Assembly: GCA_947461155.1 (NCBI GenBank)
Contig: CANHKE010000132.1
Location: forward strand, 1 to 5,064
Origin: Cytophagaceae bacterium
GTDB lineage: Bacteria > Bacteroidota > Bacteroidia > Cytophagales > Spirosomataceae
Reading direction: 5' to 3'
DNA: 5,064 nt
Positions within the stretch are counted from its first letter, which is position 1, and each line of letters starts with the position of its first letter. The notes below the pieces were generated by a model that saw only the letters and a program-made list of their open reading frames with translations, searched no databases and was not told the DNA's origin. A program made the position numbers and the translations under genes. Shown in pieces: positions 1 to 5,064 of the stretch.

Positions 1-671
1 AATTCAGAAATGGCTGTTAAAGCCATACAAGCCAACATAAATAAATACAAAGGAGAAAGCATCGCTTTGAAGTTTTCGCCGGTCGAAGCACCACCTTCTA
101 CTTTCGCAGCTGGGAACGCTTGCCCATAGAATAGGTATGCATAAATCACTGCAGGAACTAAAATAGCAGCGATTTGCAATTGCCAGCCCATATTTGCGCC
201 AGTCATGTATTGAGACAATAATGTAGCAATAACGATACCTCCTGGGAACCACATGTGGAAACGGTTCAACATTTTTGTCTTCTCTTTTCCTTCAAACATA
301 TCGGAAATCATGGGATTACAGGCTGCCTCTACAGTACCGTTACCGAAACCTACAAAGAAAGTTGACAATAATAAAGACCAAAATCCGCCCGCATAAATGG
401 TCATCACTAAACCAATTACGTGTGTAAAAAAGGCTACCCAAATAATTTTTTTAGGCCCTAACACATTGTACAAAGGTCCACCGATGATCATGGCGATAGG
501 GAAACCCAAGAAAGCCATTTGATTTACATAACCCAATTGCTCGTTATCTAAAGCAAAGTCGACGCCCAGCTGTGTTAGTACACCAGCGCGGATTCCAAAA
601 GCCATGGAGGTCGTGATGAGCGCAAAGCAAGAAGCCAAAAATAATCGATTGGCGTTAATTGTTTGATTCAT
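1..671 (-). CDS. MFS transporter, N-terminal half (cut by window edge)
   Basis: Reading the minus strand from the ATG at 671-669 gives 223 codons with no stop before the window edge, so only the first half of a roughly 400-residue, 12-helix permease is present. The protein starts MNQTINANRLFLASC. Hydrophobic stretches at about residues 9-30, 46-66, 76-95, 97-120, 141-158, 165-183 and the start of a seventh at 205-221 fit MFS topology, with the longer loop after helix 6 (about 186-203) as the central loop. The helix 2-3 loop (64-76, GGPLYNVLGPKKI) is a degenerate MFS motif A. Helix 4 carries GFGNGTVEAACNP (108-120), a pattern I associate with Bacteroidota sugar/organic-solute MFS proteins related to the FucP-like group. 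It probably sits in the inner membrane and imports a small solute by cation symport; this is inferred. It is transcribed divergently from the dehydrogenase operon, which suggests it supplies that operon's substrate. No Shine-Dalgarno is visible before the start. The substrate is unknown. Confidence 0.9.
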   Translation of the reverse strand, partial: MNQTINANRLFLASCFALITTSMAFGIRAGVLTQLGVDFALDNEQLGYVNQMAFLGFPIAMIIGGPLYNVLGPKKIIWVAFFTHVIGLVMTIYAGGFWSLLLSTFFVGFGNGTVEAACNPMISDMFEGKEKTKMLNRFHMWFPGGIVIATLLSQYMTGANMGWQLQIAAILVPAVIYAYLFYGQAFPAAKVEGGASTGENFKAMLSPLYLFMLACMALTAISE

Positions 672-723
672 AATAGTTTAGTTTTAGTTAAAAGGTTAGA
701 GAAATAATAATCTTAAAAAAATT

Positions 724-752
724 AAATTCTAAATTGGAAAAATCGTACCAAA
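724..752 (-). promoter_or_regulatory. Weak candidate promoter for the MFS gene
   Basis: On the minus strand a TTTG (752-749) is followed after 17 bases by TAGAATTT (731-724). The spacing suits the Bacteroidota TTTG / TAnnTTTG promoter, but the second box matches the consensus poorly, keeping only TA and part of the T run. The start codon would lie about 50 bases downstream. The region is very A/T-rich, so a chance match is quite possible. Confidence 0.22.
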
Positions 753-761
753 AAAACGAAA

Positions 762-817
762 AGATTTTTGAATTCCGTTGTGAATCCCGATTTATTTTGA
801 AAATTTTCCAAAAATCT
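762..817. repeat. Spaced 9-base inverted repeat in divergent promoter region
   Basis: AGATTTTTG (762-770) is exactly reverse-complementary to CAAAAATCT (809-817), with 38 bases between the arms. A nested inverted repeat lies in the right part: TTTTG (795-799) and CAAAA (809-813) around 9 bases, which include the palindrome GAAAATTTTC (799-808). It lies between the two divergent genes, where an operator controlling both directions would be expected. Short A/T-rich repeats like these arise easily by chance, so a regulatory role is only a possibility. Confidence 0.3.
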
Positions 818-853
818 GCCTGCAAGAAAGGGTAATTTAATCAAATTAAGCCC

Positions 854-861
854 TATTTTTG
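854..861 (+). promoter_or_regulatory. Candidate -7 promoter box (TAnnTTTG) for the dehydrogenase operon
   Basis: TATTTTTG matches the Bacteroidota -7 consensus TAnnTTTG at every fixed position. It ends 23 bases before the ATG at 885, so transcription would start around 866-868 with a leader of under 20 bases. No TTTG -33 box is found at the usual distance (roughly 17-23 bases upstream), so the promoter may need an activator or simply be -33-poor. This is the best promoter match noticed in the intergenic region. Confidence 0.5.
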
Positions 862-871
862 TAGATATCTA
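862..871. promoter_or_regulatory. 10-base palindrome at the predicted transcription start
   Basis: TAGATATCTA is a perfect 10-base palindrome directly after the -7 box and over the expected start of transcription. Its right half-site ATCTA is repeated at 873-877. A repressor bound here would block the promoter, so it is a possible operator. It is short and A/T-rich, and no regulator gene lies in the window, so support is weak. Confidence 0.25.
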
Positions 872-884
872 AATCTATCAACAT

Positions 885-2081
885 ATGATCCAAGGTGGAA
901 CATCTACGACCGCAGCCAGTCGGCGAGGAAGAAAATTAAAAATGGGTATGATCGGTGGAAGCACCGAGGCCTTTATTGGCGCAGTACACCGCAGAGGTGC
1001 TCAATTAGACGGGGAAATCGAATTAGTTTGTGGTGCATTCAGCTCCAACCCCGACAAATCAAAAGCAACAGGCGAAGCCTTATATCTTCCTGAAAACCGT
1101 GTGTATGGTTCTTACGAAGAAATGATCCTAAAGGAAAAAGAATTGCCGGAAGGCGAGCGCATGGATTTTGTATCCATCGTCACGCCCAACCATGTGCATT
1201 TTCCTGCAGCTAAATTCGCGCTCGAAAATGGATTCCATGTGGTTTGCGATAAGCCAGCCACATTGAATTTAGCAGAAGCGAAAGAATTGAAAAAAATCAT
1301 CGACAAATCAGGCTTGATTTTCGCTTTGACACATAATTACACCGCTTATCCCATGGTCAAAGAGGCTAAACACCTCGTTGACTCAGGCCAATTAGGCGAA
1401 ATTCGCAAGATTATCGTGGAATACCCGCAAGGTTGGTTGATCGACTTAGTCGAAGCAACAGGCCAAAAGCAAGCTGCGTGGCGTACCGACCCGGAACGTT
1501 GTGGTGCGGCTGGAGCGATCGGTGATATCGGAACACATTGCGAGAATTTAATTGAATACATTACTGGATTGCATATTACGGAGCTTTGCGCGGATCTGAC
1601 AATCTTCGTGGAAGGCCGTATGCTAGATGATGATGGCAACATTTTGCTACATTATAATAATGGAGCGAAGGGCGTTTTACATTGCTCGCAAATTTGCAAT
1701 GGCGAAGAAAATGACTTCAACTTCCGTATCTATGGAAGCAAGGCAGGAATTACGTGGCATCAAATGGAGCCGAATACATTGACTTTCAGAACCCGCGATG
1801 ACGGGGCACGCACGATTCGTACGGCGGTGGGTAATTTATCTGCGGCGACGAATGCGCATTCCCGCCAGCCGGCTGGACATCCCGAAGGTTACGTAGAAAC
1901 GTTTGCGAATATCTACCGCAACTTTGCGTTTGCTGTTCGAGCGCGCTGGGCAGGAAAACCCCAAGATCCGATGTATGATTTCCCAGGCATTGACGAGGGA
2001 ATCATGGGGATGGCATTCATTGAGAACGTGGTACGTTCGGCCAAAGACAACCAAAACAAATGGACAAAATTCGAAATATAA
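885..2081 (+). CDS. Gfo/Idh/MocA family NAD(P)-dependent oxidoreductase (first paralogue)
   Basis: This 398-residue protein probably oxidises or reduces a hydroxyl/keto group on a sugar, polyol or glycoside in the cytoplasm. The N-terminal Rossmann domain (about 19-150) starts with KMGMIGGSTEAFIG (20-32), a variant of the glycine-rich loop. TPNHVHFP (100-107) and CDKP (121-124, for the usual EKP; Lys123 expected catalytic) follow. The C-terminal alpha/beta domain carries GDIGTHCEN (213-221), the family's D-x-G-x-H motif with His218 as the likely proton-transfer residue and Asn221 where many members have Asp. HPEGYVETFANIY (332-344) is typical of this subgroup. No acidic residue follows the second beta strand (VCGAFSSNP, 48-56), unlike its neighbour, so NADP(H) use is possible. 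The ATG at 885 adds 19 basic, unstructured-looking residues before the fold; the ATG at 942 is a conceivable alternative. The 885 start was kept because it sits just downstream of the -7 box. First gene of the operon, with 6 bases to the next. The substrate is unassigned. Confidence 0.93.
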   Translation: MIQGGTSTTAASRRGRKLKMGMIGGSTEAFIGAVHRRGAQLDGEIELVCGAFSSNPDKSKATGEALYLPENRVYGSYEEMILKEKELPEGERMDFVSIVTPNHVHFPAAKFALENGFHVVCDKPATLNLAEAKELKKIIDKSGLIFALTHNYTAYPMVKEAKHLVDSGQLGEIRKIIVEYPQGWLIDLVEATGQKQAAWRTDPERCGAAGAIGDIGTHCENLIEYITGLHITELCADLTIFVEGRMLDDDGNILLHYNNGAKGVLHCSQICNGEENDFNFRIYGSKAGITWHQMEPNTLTFRTRDDGARTIRTAVGNLSAATNAHSRQPAGHPEGYVETFANIYRNFAFAVRARWAGKPQDPMYDFPGIDEGIMGMAFIENVVRSAKDNQNKWTKFEI

Positions 2082-2087
2082 TAGATC

Positions 2088-3233
2088 ATGACTAAAATTA
2101 AAGTAGGTATCGTAGGTACCGGATTTATCGGACCCGCACACATCGAAGCGCTTCGCCGCTTGCCCAACATCGACGTAGCTGCACTTTGTGAAGTAACGAT
2201 TGAACTAGCTGAAGCGAAAGCCAAGCAATTAGGCATTGGCCGTTGGTATACCTTCGAAGACTTATTAAAACAAGACGACATCCAATGTGTACATATTTGT
2301 ACACCAAACTTCCTACACTATTCTCAATCAAAAGCGGCATTATTAGCTGGCAAGCACGTCGTTTGCGAGAAGCCTTTGGCCAAAGATTTGCACGAAGCAG
2401 AGGAATTGGTTGCCTTAGCAGCGAAAACAGGTTTGGTAAATGCAGTTCACTTCAACCTACGTTATTATCCGTTGGTCCGTCAAATGAAAACCATGCGCGA
2501 AAAAGGCGATTTGGGCGAAATCTATTCGATCATCGGTAGCTACTTGCAAGATTGGTTATTCTACAATACAGATTACAACTGGCGTTTAGAGCCGGATAAA
2601 TCAGGTGATTCCCGCGCGATAGCGGATATCGGATCTCACTTATTAGACGTGATCGAATACATCACAGGTTTGAAAACAGTGGAAGTAATGGCTGATTTCA
2701 ACACGGTTCACAAGGTGCGCAAGAAGCCTTTGAAGCCAGTTGAGACTTATTCAGGTAAAATGTTGCAGCCGGAAGATTATGCGGATGTGCAAATTAATAC
2801 GGAGGATCATGCCAACGTACTTTTACGTTTTGACAATGGAAACCGTGGTTGTGTGACGGTTTCTCAAGTTTCAGCGGGTCGTAAGAACCAATTGAAATTA
2901 GAGATTTCGGGATCGAACAAAACGTTTGCGTTCAACTCAGAAGCACCAAACGAAATATGGATTGGTAACCGCGATCAAGCGAATCAAGTTTTGATGCGCG
3001 ATCCATCTTTGGCCTATCCAGAAGCATCTGCGTTAATGACATTCCCGGGAGGTCACAACGAAGGATTCTCGGATACATCGAAGCAATTATTTAAAGAAGT
3101 TTATGCGGCTGTTGAGGCAGGCAAACAACCCGAAAATCCAAAATACCCAACGTTTGCAGACGGATACCGCGAGCTATTGATATGCGAGCGCATCTTGGAT
3201 TCAACACGTTCACAAAAGTGGGTTAAAATCTAA
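2088..3233 (+). CDS. Gfo/Idh/MocA family NAD(P)-dependent oxidoreductase (second paralogue)
   Basis: A 381-residue cytoplasmic dehydrogenase of normal family length. It has a textbook N terminus, KVGIVGTGFIGPAH (5-18), with G10-x-G12-x-x-G15 as dinucleotide loop. Glu35, at the end of the second beta strand (AALCE), is placed to bind the adenosine ribose and suggests NAD+ preference. CTPNFLH (71-77) and CEKP (93-96, Lys95 expected catalytic) follow. ADIGSHLLD (179-187) is the D-x-G-x-H-x-x-D signature with Asp180, His184 and Asp187. HNEGF (323-327) corresponds to the HPEGY of the upstream paralogue. Shared blocks such as LGEI, the Trp-Arg before the catalytic motif, and IEYITGL show the two enzymes are related, but they are clearly divergent, so this is not a recent duplication. 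It starts 6 bases after the previous stop, with no Shine-Dalgarno, so it is almost certainly co-transcribed. Likely to act on the same pathway at a different step; the substrate is not determinable here. Confidence 0.95.
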   Translation: MTKIKVGIVGTGFIGPAHIEALRRLPNIDVAALCEVTIELAEAKAKQLGIGRWYTFEDLLKQDDIQCVHICTPNFLHYSQSKAALLAGKHVVCEKPLAKDLHEAEELVALAAKTGLVNAVHFNLRYYPLVRQMKTMREKGDLGEIYSIIGSYLQDWLFYNTDYNWRLEPDKSGDSRAIADIGSHLLDVIEYITGLKTVEVMADFNTVHKVRKKPLKPVETYSGKMLQPEDYADVQINTEDHANVLLRFDNGNRGCVTVSQVSAGRKNQLKLEISGSNKTFAFNSEAPNEIWIGNRDQANQVLMRDPSLAYPEASALMTFPGGHNEGFSDTSKQLFKEVYAAVEAGKQPENPKYPTFADGYRELLICERILDSTRSQKWVKI

Positions 3234-3245
3234 ACCTTTAACAAT

Positions 3246-4298
3246 ATGAATACGATCAAAGGGCCAGCGATATTTTTGGCACAATTTATGGGGGATGAAG
3301 CTCCCTTCAATTCATTAGATAGCATCACGACGTGGGTGGCATCTTTGGGATACAAAGGTGTTCAGATTCCGTCATGGGATTCGCGTTGCATCGATTTGCA
3401 AAAAGCGGCGGAATCAAAAACCTATTGCGATGAAATCGTGGGTATGTTGGCTGCCAAAGGCTTACAAATCACCGAATTATCTACGCACTTACAAGGACAA
3501 TTAGTCGCCGTTAACCCGGCATACGATTTAGGATTCGACGGATTTGCACCGGATTCCGTGAAAGGAAATCCCAAGGCGCGGACAGAGTGGGCGGTCCAAC
3601 AATTAAAATATGCGGCCAAGGCTTCTCAAAACTTGGGATTGAATGCGCACGCAACATTCTCAGGAGCATTGATGTGGCACACGGTTTATCCATGGCCACA
3701 ACGTCCAGCGGGATTAGTGGAGCAAGGATTTAAAGAATTAGGGCGCCGTTGGTTACCGATCTTGAATACCTTCGACGAATGTGGCGTGGATTTATGTTAT
3801 GAGATTCACCCCGGTGAAGATTTGCATGATGGCGTGACATTTGAGATGTTTTTGGATGAGGTCAAAGGCCACAAACGTGCGAACTTATTGTATGATCCGT
3901 CGCACTTTGTGTTGCAGGCATTGGACTACAAACAATACATCGATTTCTACCACGAGCGGATCAAAATGTTCCACGTAAAAGATGCGGAGTTTAACCCAAC
4001 GGGTAAACAAGGTGTTTATGGGGGCTACCAATCTTGGATTAACCGGGCTGGACGTTTCCGTTCATTGGGTGATGGCCAAGTGGATTTCAAGAGCATCTTC
4101 TCGAAATTAACGCAATACGGATATGACGGTTGGGCCGTTCTCGAGTGGGAATGCTGCATCAAAGATCCGGTTCAAGGAGCGACGGAAGGCGCACCATTTA
4201 TCTCGAGCCACATCATCAAGGCAACTGAAAAAGTATTTGATGATTTCGCGGGAACGGGCGCTGACGAAGAGTTAAATAAAAAGATTTTAGGTTTATAA
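3246..4298 (+). CDS. Sugar phosphate isomerase/epimerase-like TIM-barrel enzyme (AP endonuclease 2 superfamily)
   Basis: A 350-residue protein of the xylose-isomerase-like TIM-barrel fold (AP_endonuc_2 type). Members isomerise, epimerise, dehydrate or cleave sugars and keto-sugars using a divalent metal. The expected ligands can be read at the strand ends: Glu186 (CYEIHPGE, 184-191), Asp217 (LYDPSH, 215-220), His243 (MFHVKD, 241-246) and Glu300 (VLEWE, 298-302). His188, His220 and Asp246 are further likely active-site residues. The early strand GYKGVQIPSWD (35-45) and ELSTHLQGQ (77-85) fit the barrel's first strands. The C-terminal part (301-337), with CIKDPVQGATEGAPFI (303-318), resembles a conserved Bacteroidota subfamily. 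No signal peptide is seen, so it is cytoplasmic. It follows the second dehydrogenase by 12 bases. Next to two Gfo/Idh enzymes it may act on the 3-keto (or other keto) product by epimerisation, beta-elimination or hydration, as LgdB or YcjR do. The fold and metal site are well supported; the reaction is inferred. Confidence 0.93.
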   Translation: MNTIKGPAIFLAQFMGDEAPFNSLDSITTWVASLGYKGVQIPSWDSRCIDLQKAAESKTYCDEIVGMLAAKGLQITELSTHLQGQLVAVNPAYDLGFDGFAPDSVKGNPKARTEWAVQQLKYAAKASQNLGLNAHATFSGALMWHTVYPWPQRPAGLVEQGFKELGRRWLPILNTFDECGVDLCYEIHPGEDLHDGVTFEMFLDEVKGHKRANLLYDPSHFVLQALDYKQYIDFYHERIKMFHVKDAEFNPTGKQGVYGGYQSWINRAGRFRSLGDGQVDFKSIFSKLTQYGYDGWAVLEWECCIKDPVQGATEGAPFISSHIIKATEKVFDDFAGTGADEELNKKILGL

Positions 4299-4314
4299 TT
4301 TAAAAACAATCCAT

Positions 4315-4842
4315 ATGAAAAAACTACTTTTAATTTTAGCTGTATCTGTATCAGTTATAGCTTGTAAAGAACAAAGCCAAAATGCAACCAACGAAAAACA
4401 ATCCATCGGATTCGATATGGCTGGAGGCACTGAAAGAGCGACCCTTTACGGAGGAGACACAACCAATGTTACGCTCTTTGAAAATTGGATTCAAGCACTC
4501 AATGATCGGGACACAGCTACGCTACGTAGTTTAGAAGCTAGCGATAGCCTAAAGATTTACACACCGGGTGGTGATGTATTAACTGCTGGAGACGACTATA
4601 AAAATTACATGGCTAAGTACTTTACGAATATGAATCCAAAGTGGAAATTAAACTTTGCTTTGGCCAATAAGTCAATAGACAAAAATGGTAAAGTAAGCGA
4701 ATGGGTAACTTCTTCTGGAACGGTTACACATACCGTAGACGGAAAAGTATCGAAAGTAAACAGATACTTTGATGCGAATATCGTAAATGGCAAAATTCAA
4801 AAAATGTACATTGCGGATAGAAAATTAACGGAAGGTGAATAG
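4315..4842 (+). CDS. Predicted lipoprotein with NTF2/SnoaL-like domain
   Basis: A 175-residue exported protein. The N terminus is a lipoprotein signal peptide: Lys2-Lys3, a hydrophobic core (4-15) and a lipobox VIAC ending at Cys17, the expected lipidated residue. Cys17 is followed by Lys-Glu-Gln, charged residues that could act as a surface-export signal in Bacteroidota, though the match is partial. Residues 18-48 are a low-complexity linker. From about 52 to 168, VTLFENWIQALNDRDTATL (52-70), a central YTPGGDV segment (82-88) and the C-terminal beta strands (about 127-168) resemble the helix-then-curved-sheet NTF2/SnoaL fold, which holds either small enzymes or ligand-binding proteins. No catalytic residues can be assigned. 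It lies 16 bases after the isomerase and before the terminator, so it is probably the operon's last gene. Its sequence is visibly more A/T-rich than the three enzymes. A partial -7-like box (TAGGTTTA, 4288-4295) could give it extra transcription. Its role is unknown. Confidence 0.85.
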   Translation: MKKLLLILAVSVSVIACKEQSQNATNEKQSIGFDMAGGTERATLYGGDTTNVTLFENWIQALNDRDTATLRSLEASDSLKIYTPGGDVLTAGDDYKNYMAKYFTNMNPKWKLNFALANKSIDKNGKVSEWVTSSGTVTHTVDGKVSKVNRYFDANIVNGKIQKMYIADRKLTEGE

Positions 4843-4861
4843 CATTTAATCGCGATAGCTT

Positions 4862-4905
4862 TTTAAACAAAATGGCCTCTAGAAATAGAGGCCATTTTGT
4901 TTAAA
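4862..4905. terminator. Bidirectional intrinsic terminator, perfect 20-bp hairpin
   Basis: Arms 4862-4881 and 4886-4905 are perfectly complementary over 20 base pairs around the loop GAAA. The G/C-rich top (ATGGCCTCT, 4872-4880) is flanked by A/T-rich lower stem, so each strand reads a T-rich tract (TTTTGTTT, 4895-4902 on plus) after the G/C part. It lies between the stops of two convergent genes (4842 and 4924) and can end transcription from both sides. There is no spare T run outside the stem. Confidence 0.9.
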
Positions 4906-4923
4906 TACTTCAAGGGAATTACC

Positions 4924-5064
4924 CTATTCTTCCGAAAAAACATAAATAAACCAAGCAGCGGATAATAAGACAACATTCTTAATAATGTTTTGTCCCGTCA
5001 GCGTCAGGCTAAAAAACGATTGCCAGGTTTCATTTGGCAGAAACAGAACCGGCAAAAAGGTGGT
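4924..5064 (-). CDS. C-terminal end of a small membrane protein, probably DoxX/YkgB (DUF417)-like (cut by window edge)
   Basis: The minus strand is open from the window edge at 5064 to a TAG at 4926-4924, giving the last 46 residues of a protein. The segment begins TTFLPVLFLPNETWQ, continues with SLTLTGQNIIKNVVLLSAAW (19-38 of the fragment) and ends IYVFSEE. A hydrophobic helix (about 27-43) followed by a short charged tail indicates an inner-membrane protein. The 'GQ-x-I-I-K-N' turn before the last helix resembles the C terminus of DoxX-like and YkgB (DUF417) proteins. These are four-helix proteins of poorly defined function. The family call rests on a short fragment and is tentative. The gene converges on the operon and shares its terminator, so it is probably not part of the same pathway. 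Confidence 0.62.
   Translation of the reverse strand, partial: TTFLPVLFLPNETWQSFFSLTLTGQNIIKNVVLLSAAWFIYVFSEE

Noticed and set aside
4..252. 82-codon minus-strand reading frame within the MFS gene
   Set aside because: It is out of frame with the much longer frame from 671. Its Arg/Cys/Tyr-rich translation has no family character, whereas the longer frame gives a clear permease.
885..960. Twin-arginine export signal suggested by SRRGRK near the N terminus of the first dehydrogenase
   Set aside because: No hydrophobic segment or cleavage site follows. The Rossmann fold begins immediately after the arginines, so the protein should be cytoplasmic.
1346..1642. 98-codon minus-strand frame opposite the first dehydrogenase
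   Set aside because: It is fully antisense to a well-supported enzyme with recognisable motifs. It has no promoter-like sequence of its own and its composition is that of a reverse-frame shadow.
1836..2281. Overlapping minus-strand frames across the junction of the two dehydrogenases
   Set aside because: They are antisense to two strongly supported coding regions, mutually overlapping in different frames, and show no recognisable domain.
2243..2539. 98-codon plus-strand frame inside the second dehydrogenase
   Set aside because: It is an alternate frame inside conserved Rossmann-fold coding sequence, with Arg-rich, domain-free translation.
885..4298. Assignment as a myo-inositol (iolG/iolE/iolI) operon
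   Set aside because: The families overlap, but no iolB, iolC, iolD or iolA homologue is present. The sequence features seen are shared by many Gfo/Idh and TIM-barrel enzymes, so gene symbols would be unsupported.
4280..4314. Separate promoter for the lipoprotein gene (TAGGTTTA at 4288-4295)
   Set aside because: The box misses the last consensus base and no TTTG lies upstream at the right distance. With only 16 bases between genes, co-transcription is simpler. It is kept only as a remark in the gene entry.
4315..4842. Small partner subunit of a C-glycoside deglycosidase (DgpB/CarC type) beside the isomerase
   Set aside because: Those partners are cytoplasmic, non-lipidated proteins. This product has a lipoprotein signal and an NTF2-like pattern, so the comparison does not hold.
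4849..4856. ATCGCGAT palindrome after the lipoprotein stop
   Set aside because: It is only 8 bases, has no partner site, and lies just before the strong terminator. It is likely chance.

Overview
The window looks like a chromosomal segment from a member of the Bacteroidota, most likely near the Sphingobacteriales/Cytophagales. Three things point there: protein families and wording typical of that phylum, starts preceded by A/T-rich sequence with no Shine-Dalgarno box, and a good match to the Bacteroidota -7 promoter box (TAnnTTTG) before the main operon. The lineage is inferred from these features, not from a search.

Layout. At the left edge a gene on the minus strand (start at 671, running off the window at 1) encodes the first half of a major facilitator superfamily (MFS) transporter. 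A 213-base A/T-rich divergent intergenic region (672-884) follows, with a candidate promoter for each side and several short inverted repeats. A tightly packed plus-strand operon then runs from 885 to 4842 with gaps of only 6, 12 and 16 bases. It holds two different Gfo/Idh/MocA-type NAD(P)-dependent sugar dehydrogenases, a sugar phosphate isomerase/epimerase-like TIM-barrel enzyme, and a small predicted lipoprotein with an NTF2/SnoaL-like domain. The operon ends in a perfect 20-base-pair hairpin with a GAAA loop (4862-4905). This hairpin also serves as terminator for a convergent minus-strand gene at the right edge, of which only the last 46 codons are present (probably a DoxX/YkgB-like membrane protein).

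How the genes may work together. An MFS importer facing two Gfo/Idh dehydrogenases and one TIM-barrel isomerase/lyase is the parts list of an 'oxidise, rearrange or eliminate, reduce' route for a sugar, polyol, anhydrosugar or glycoside. Characterised examples with this logic are levoglucosan catabolism by LgdA/LgdB/LgdC, the YcjS/YcjR/YcjQ glucoside-guloside pathway, and myo-inositol catabolism by IolG/IolE/IolI. The substrate cannot be named from sequence alone. The dehydrogenases differ at the cofactor-selecting position, which would suit one oxidising and one reducing step. The lipoprotein is the odd member: it is exported, more A/T-rich and of unknown role.

No RNA genes, insertion sequences, CRISPR arrays or phage genes were seen. 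The window looks like an ordinary catabolic locus of unassigned substrate, not a mobile or defence region.
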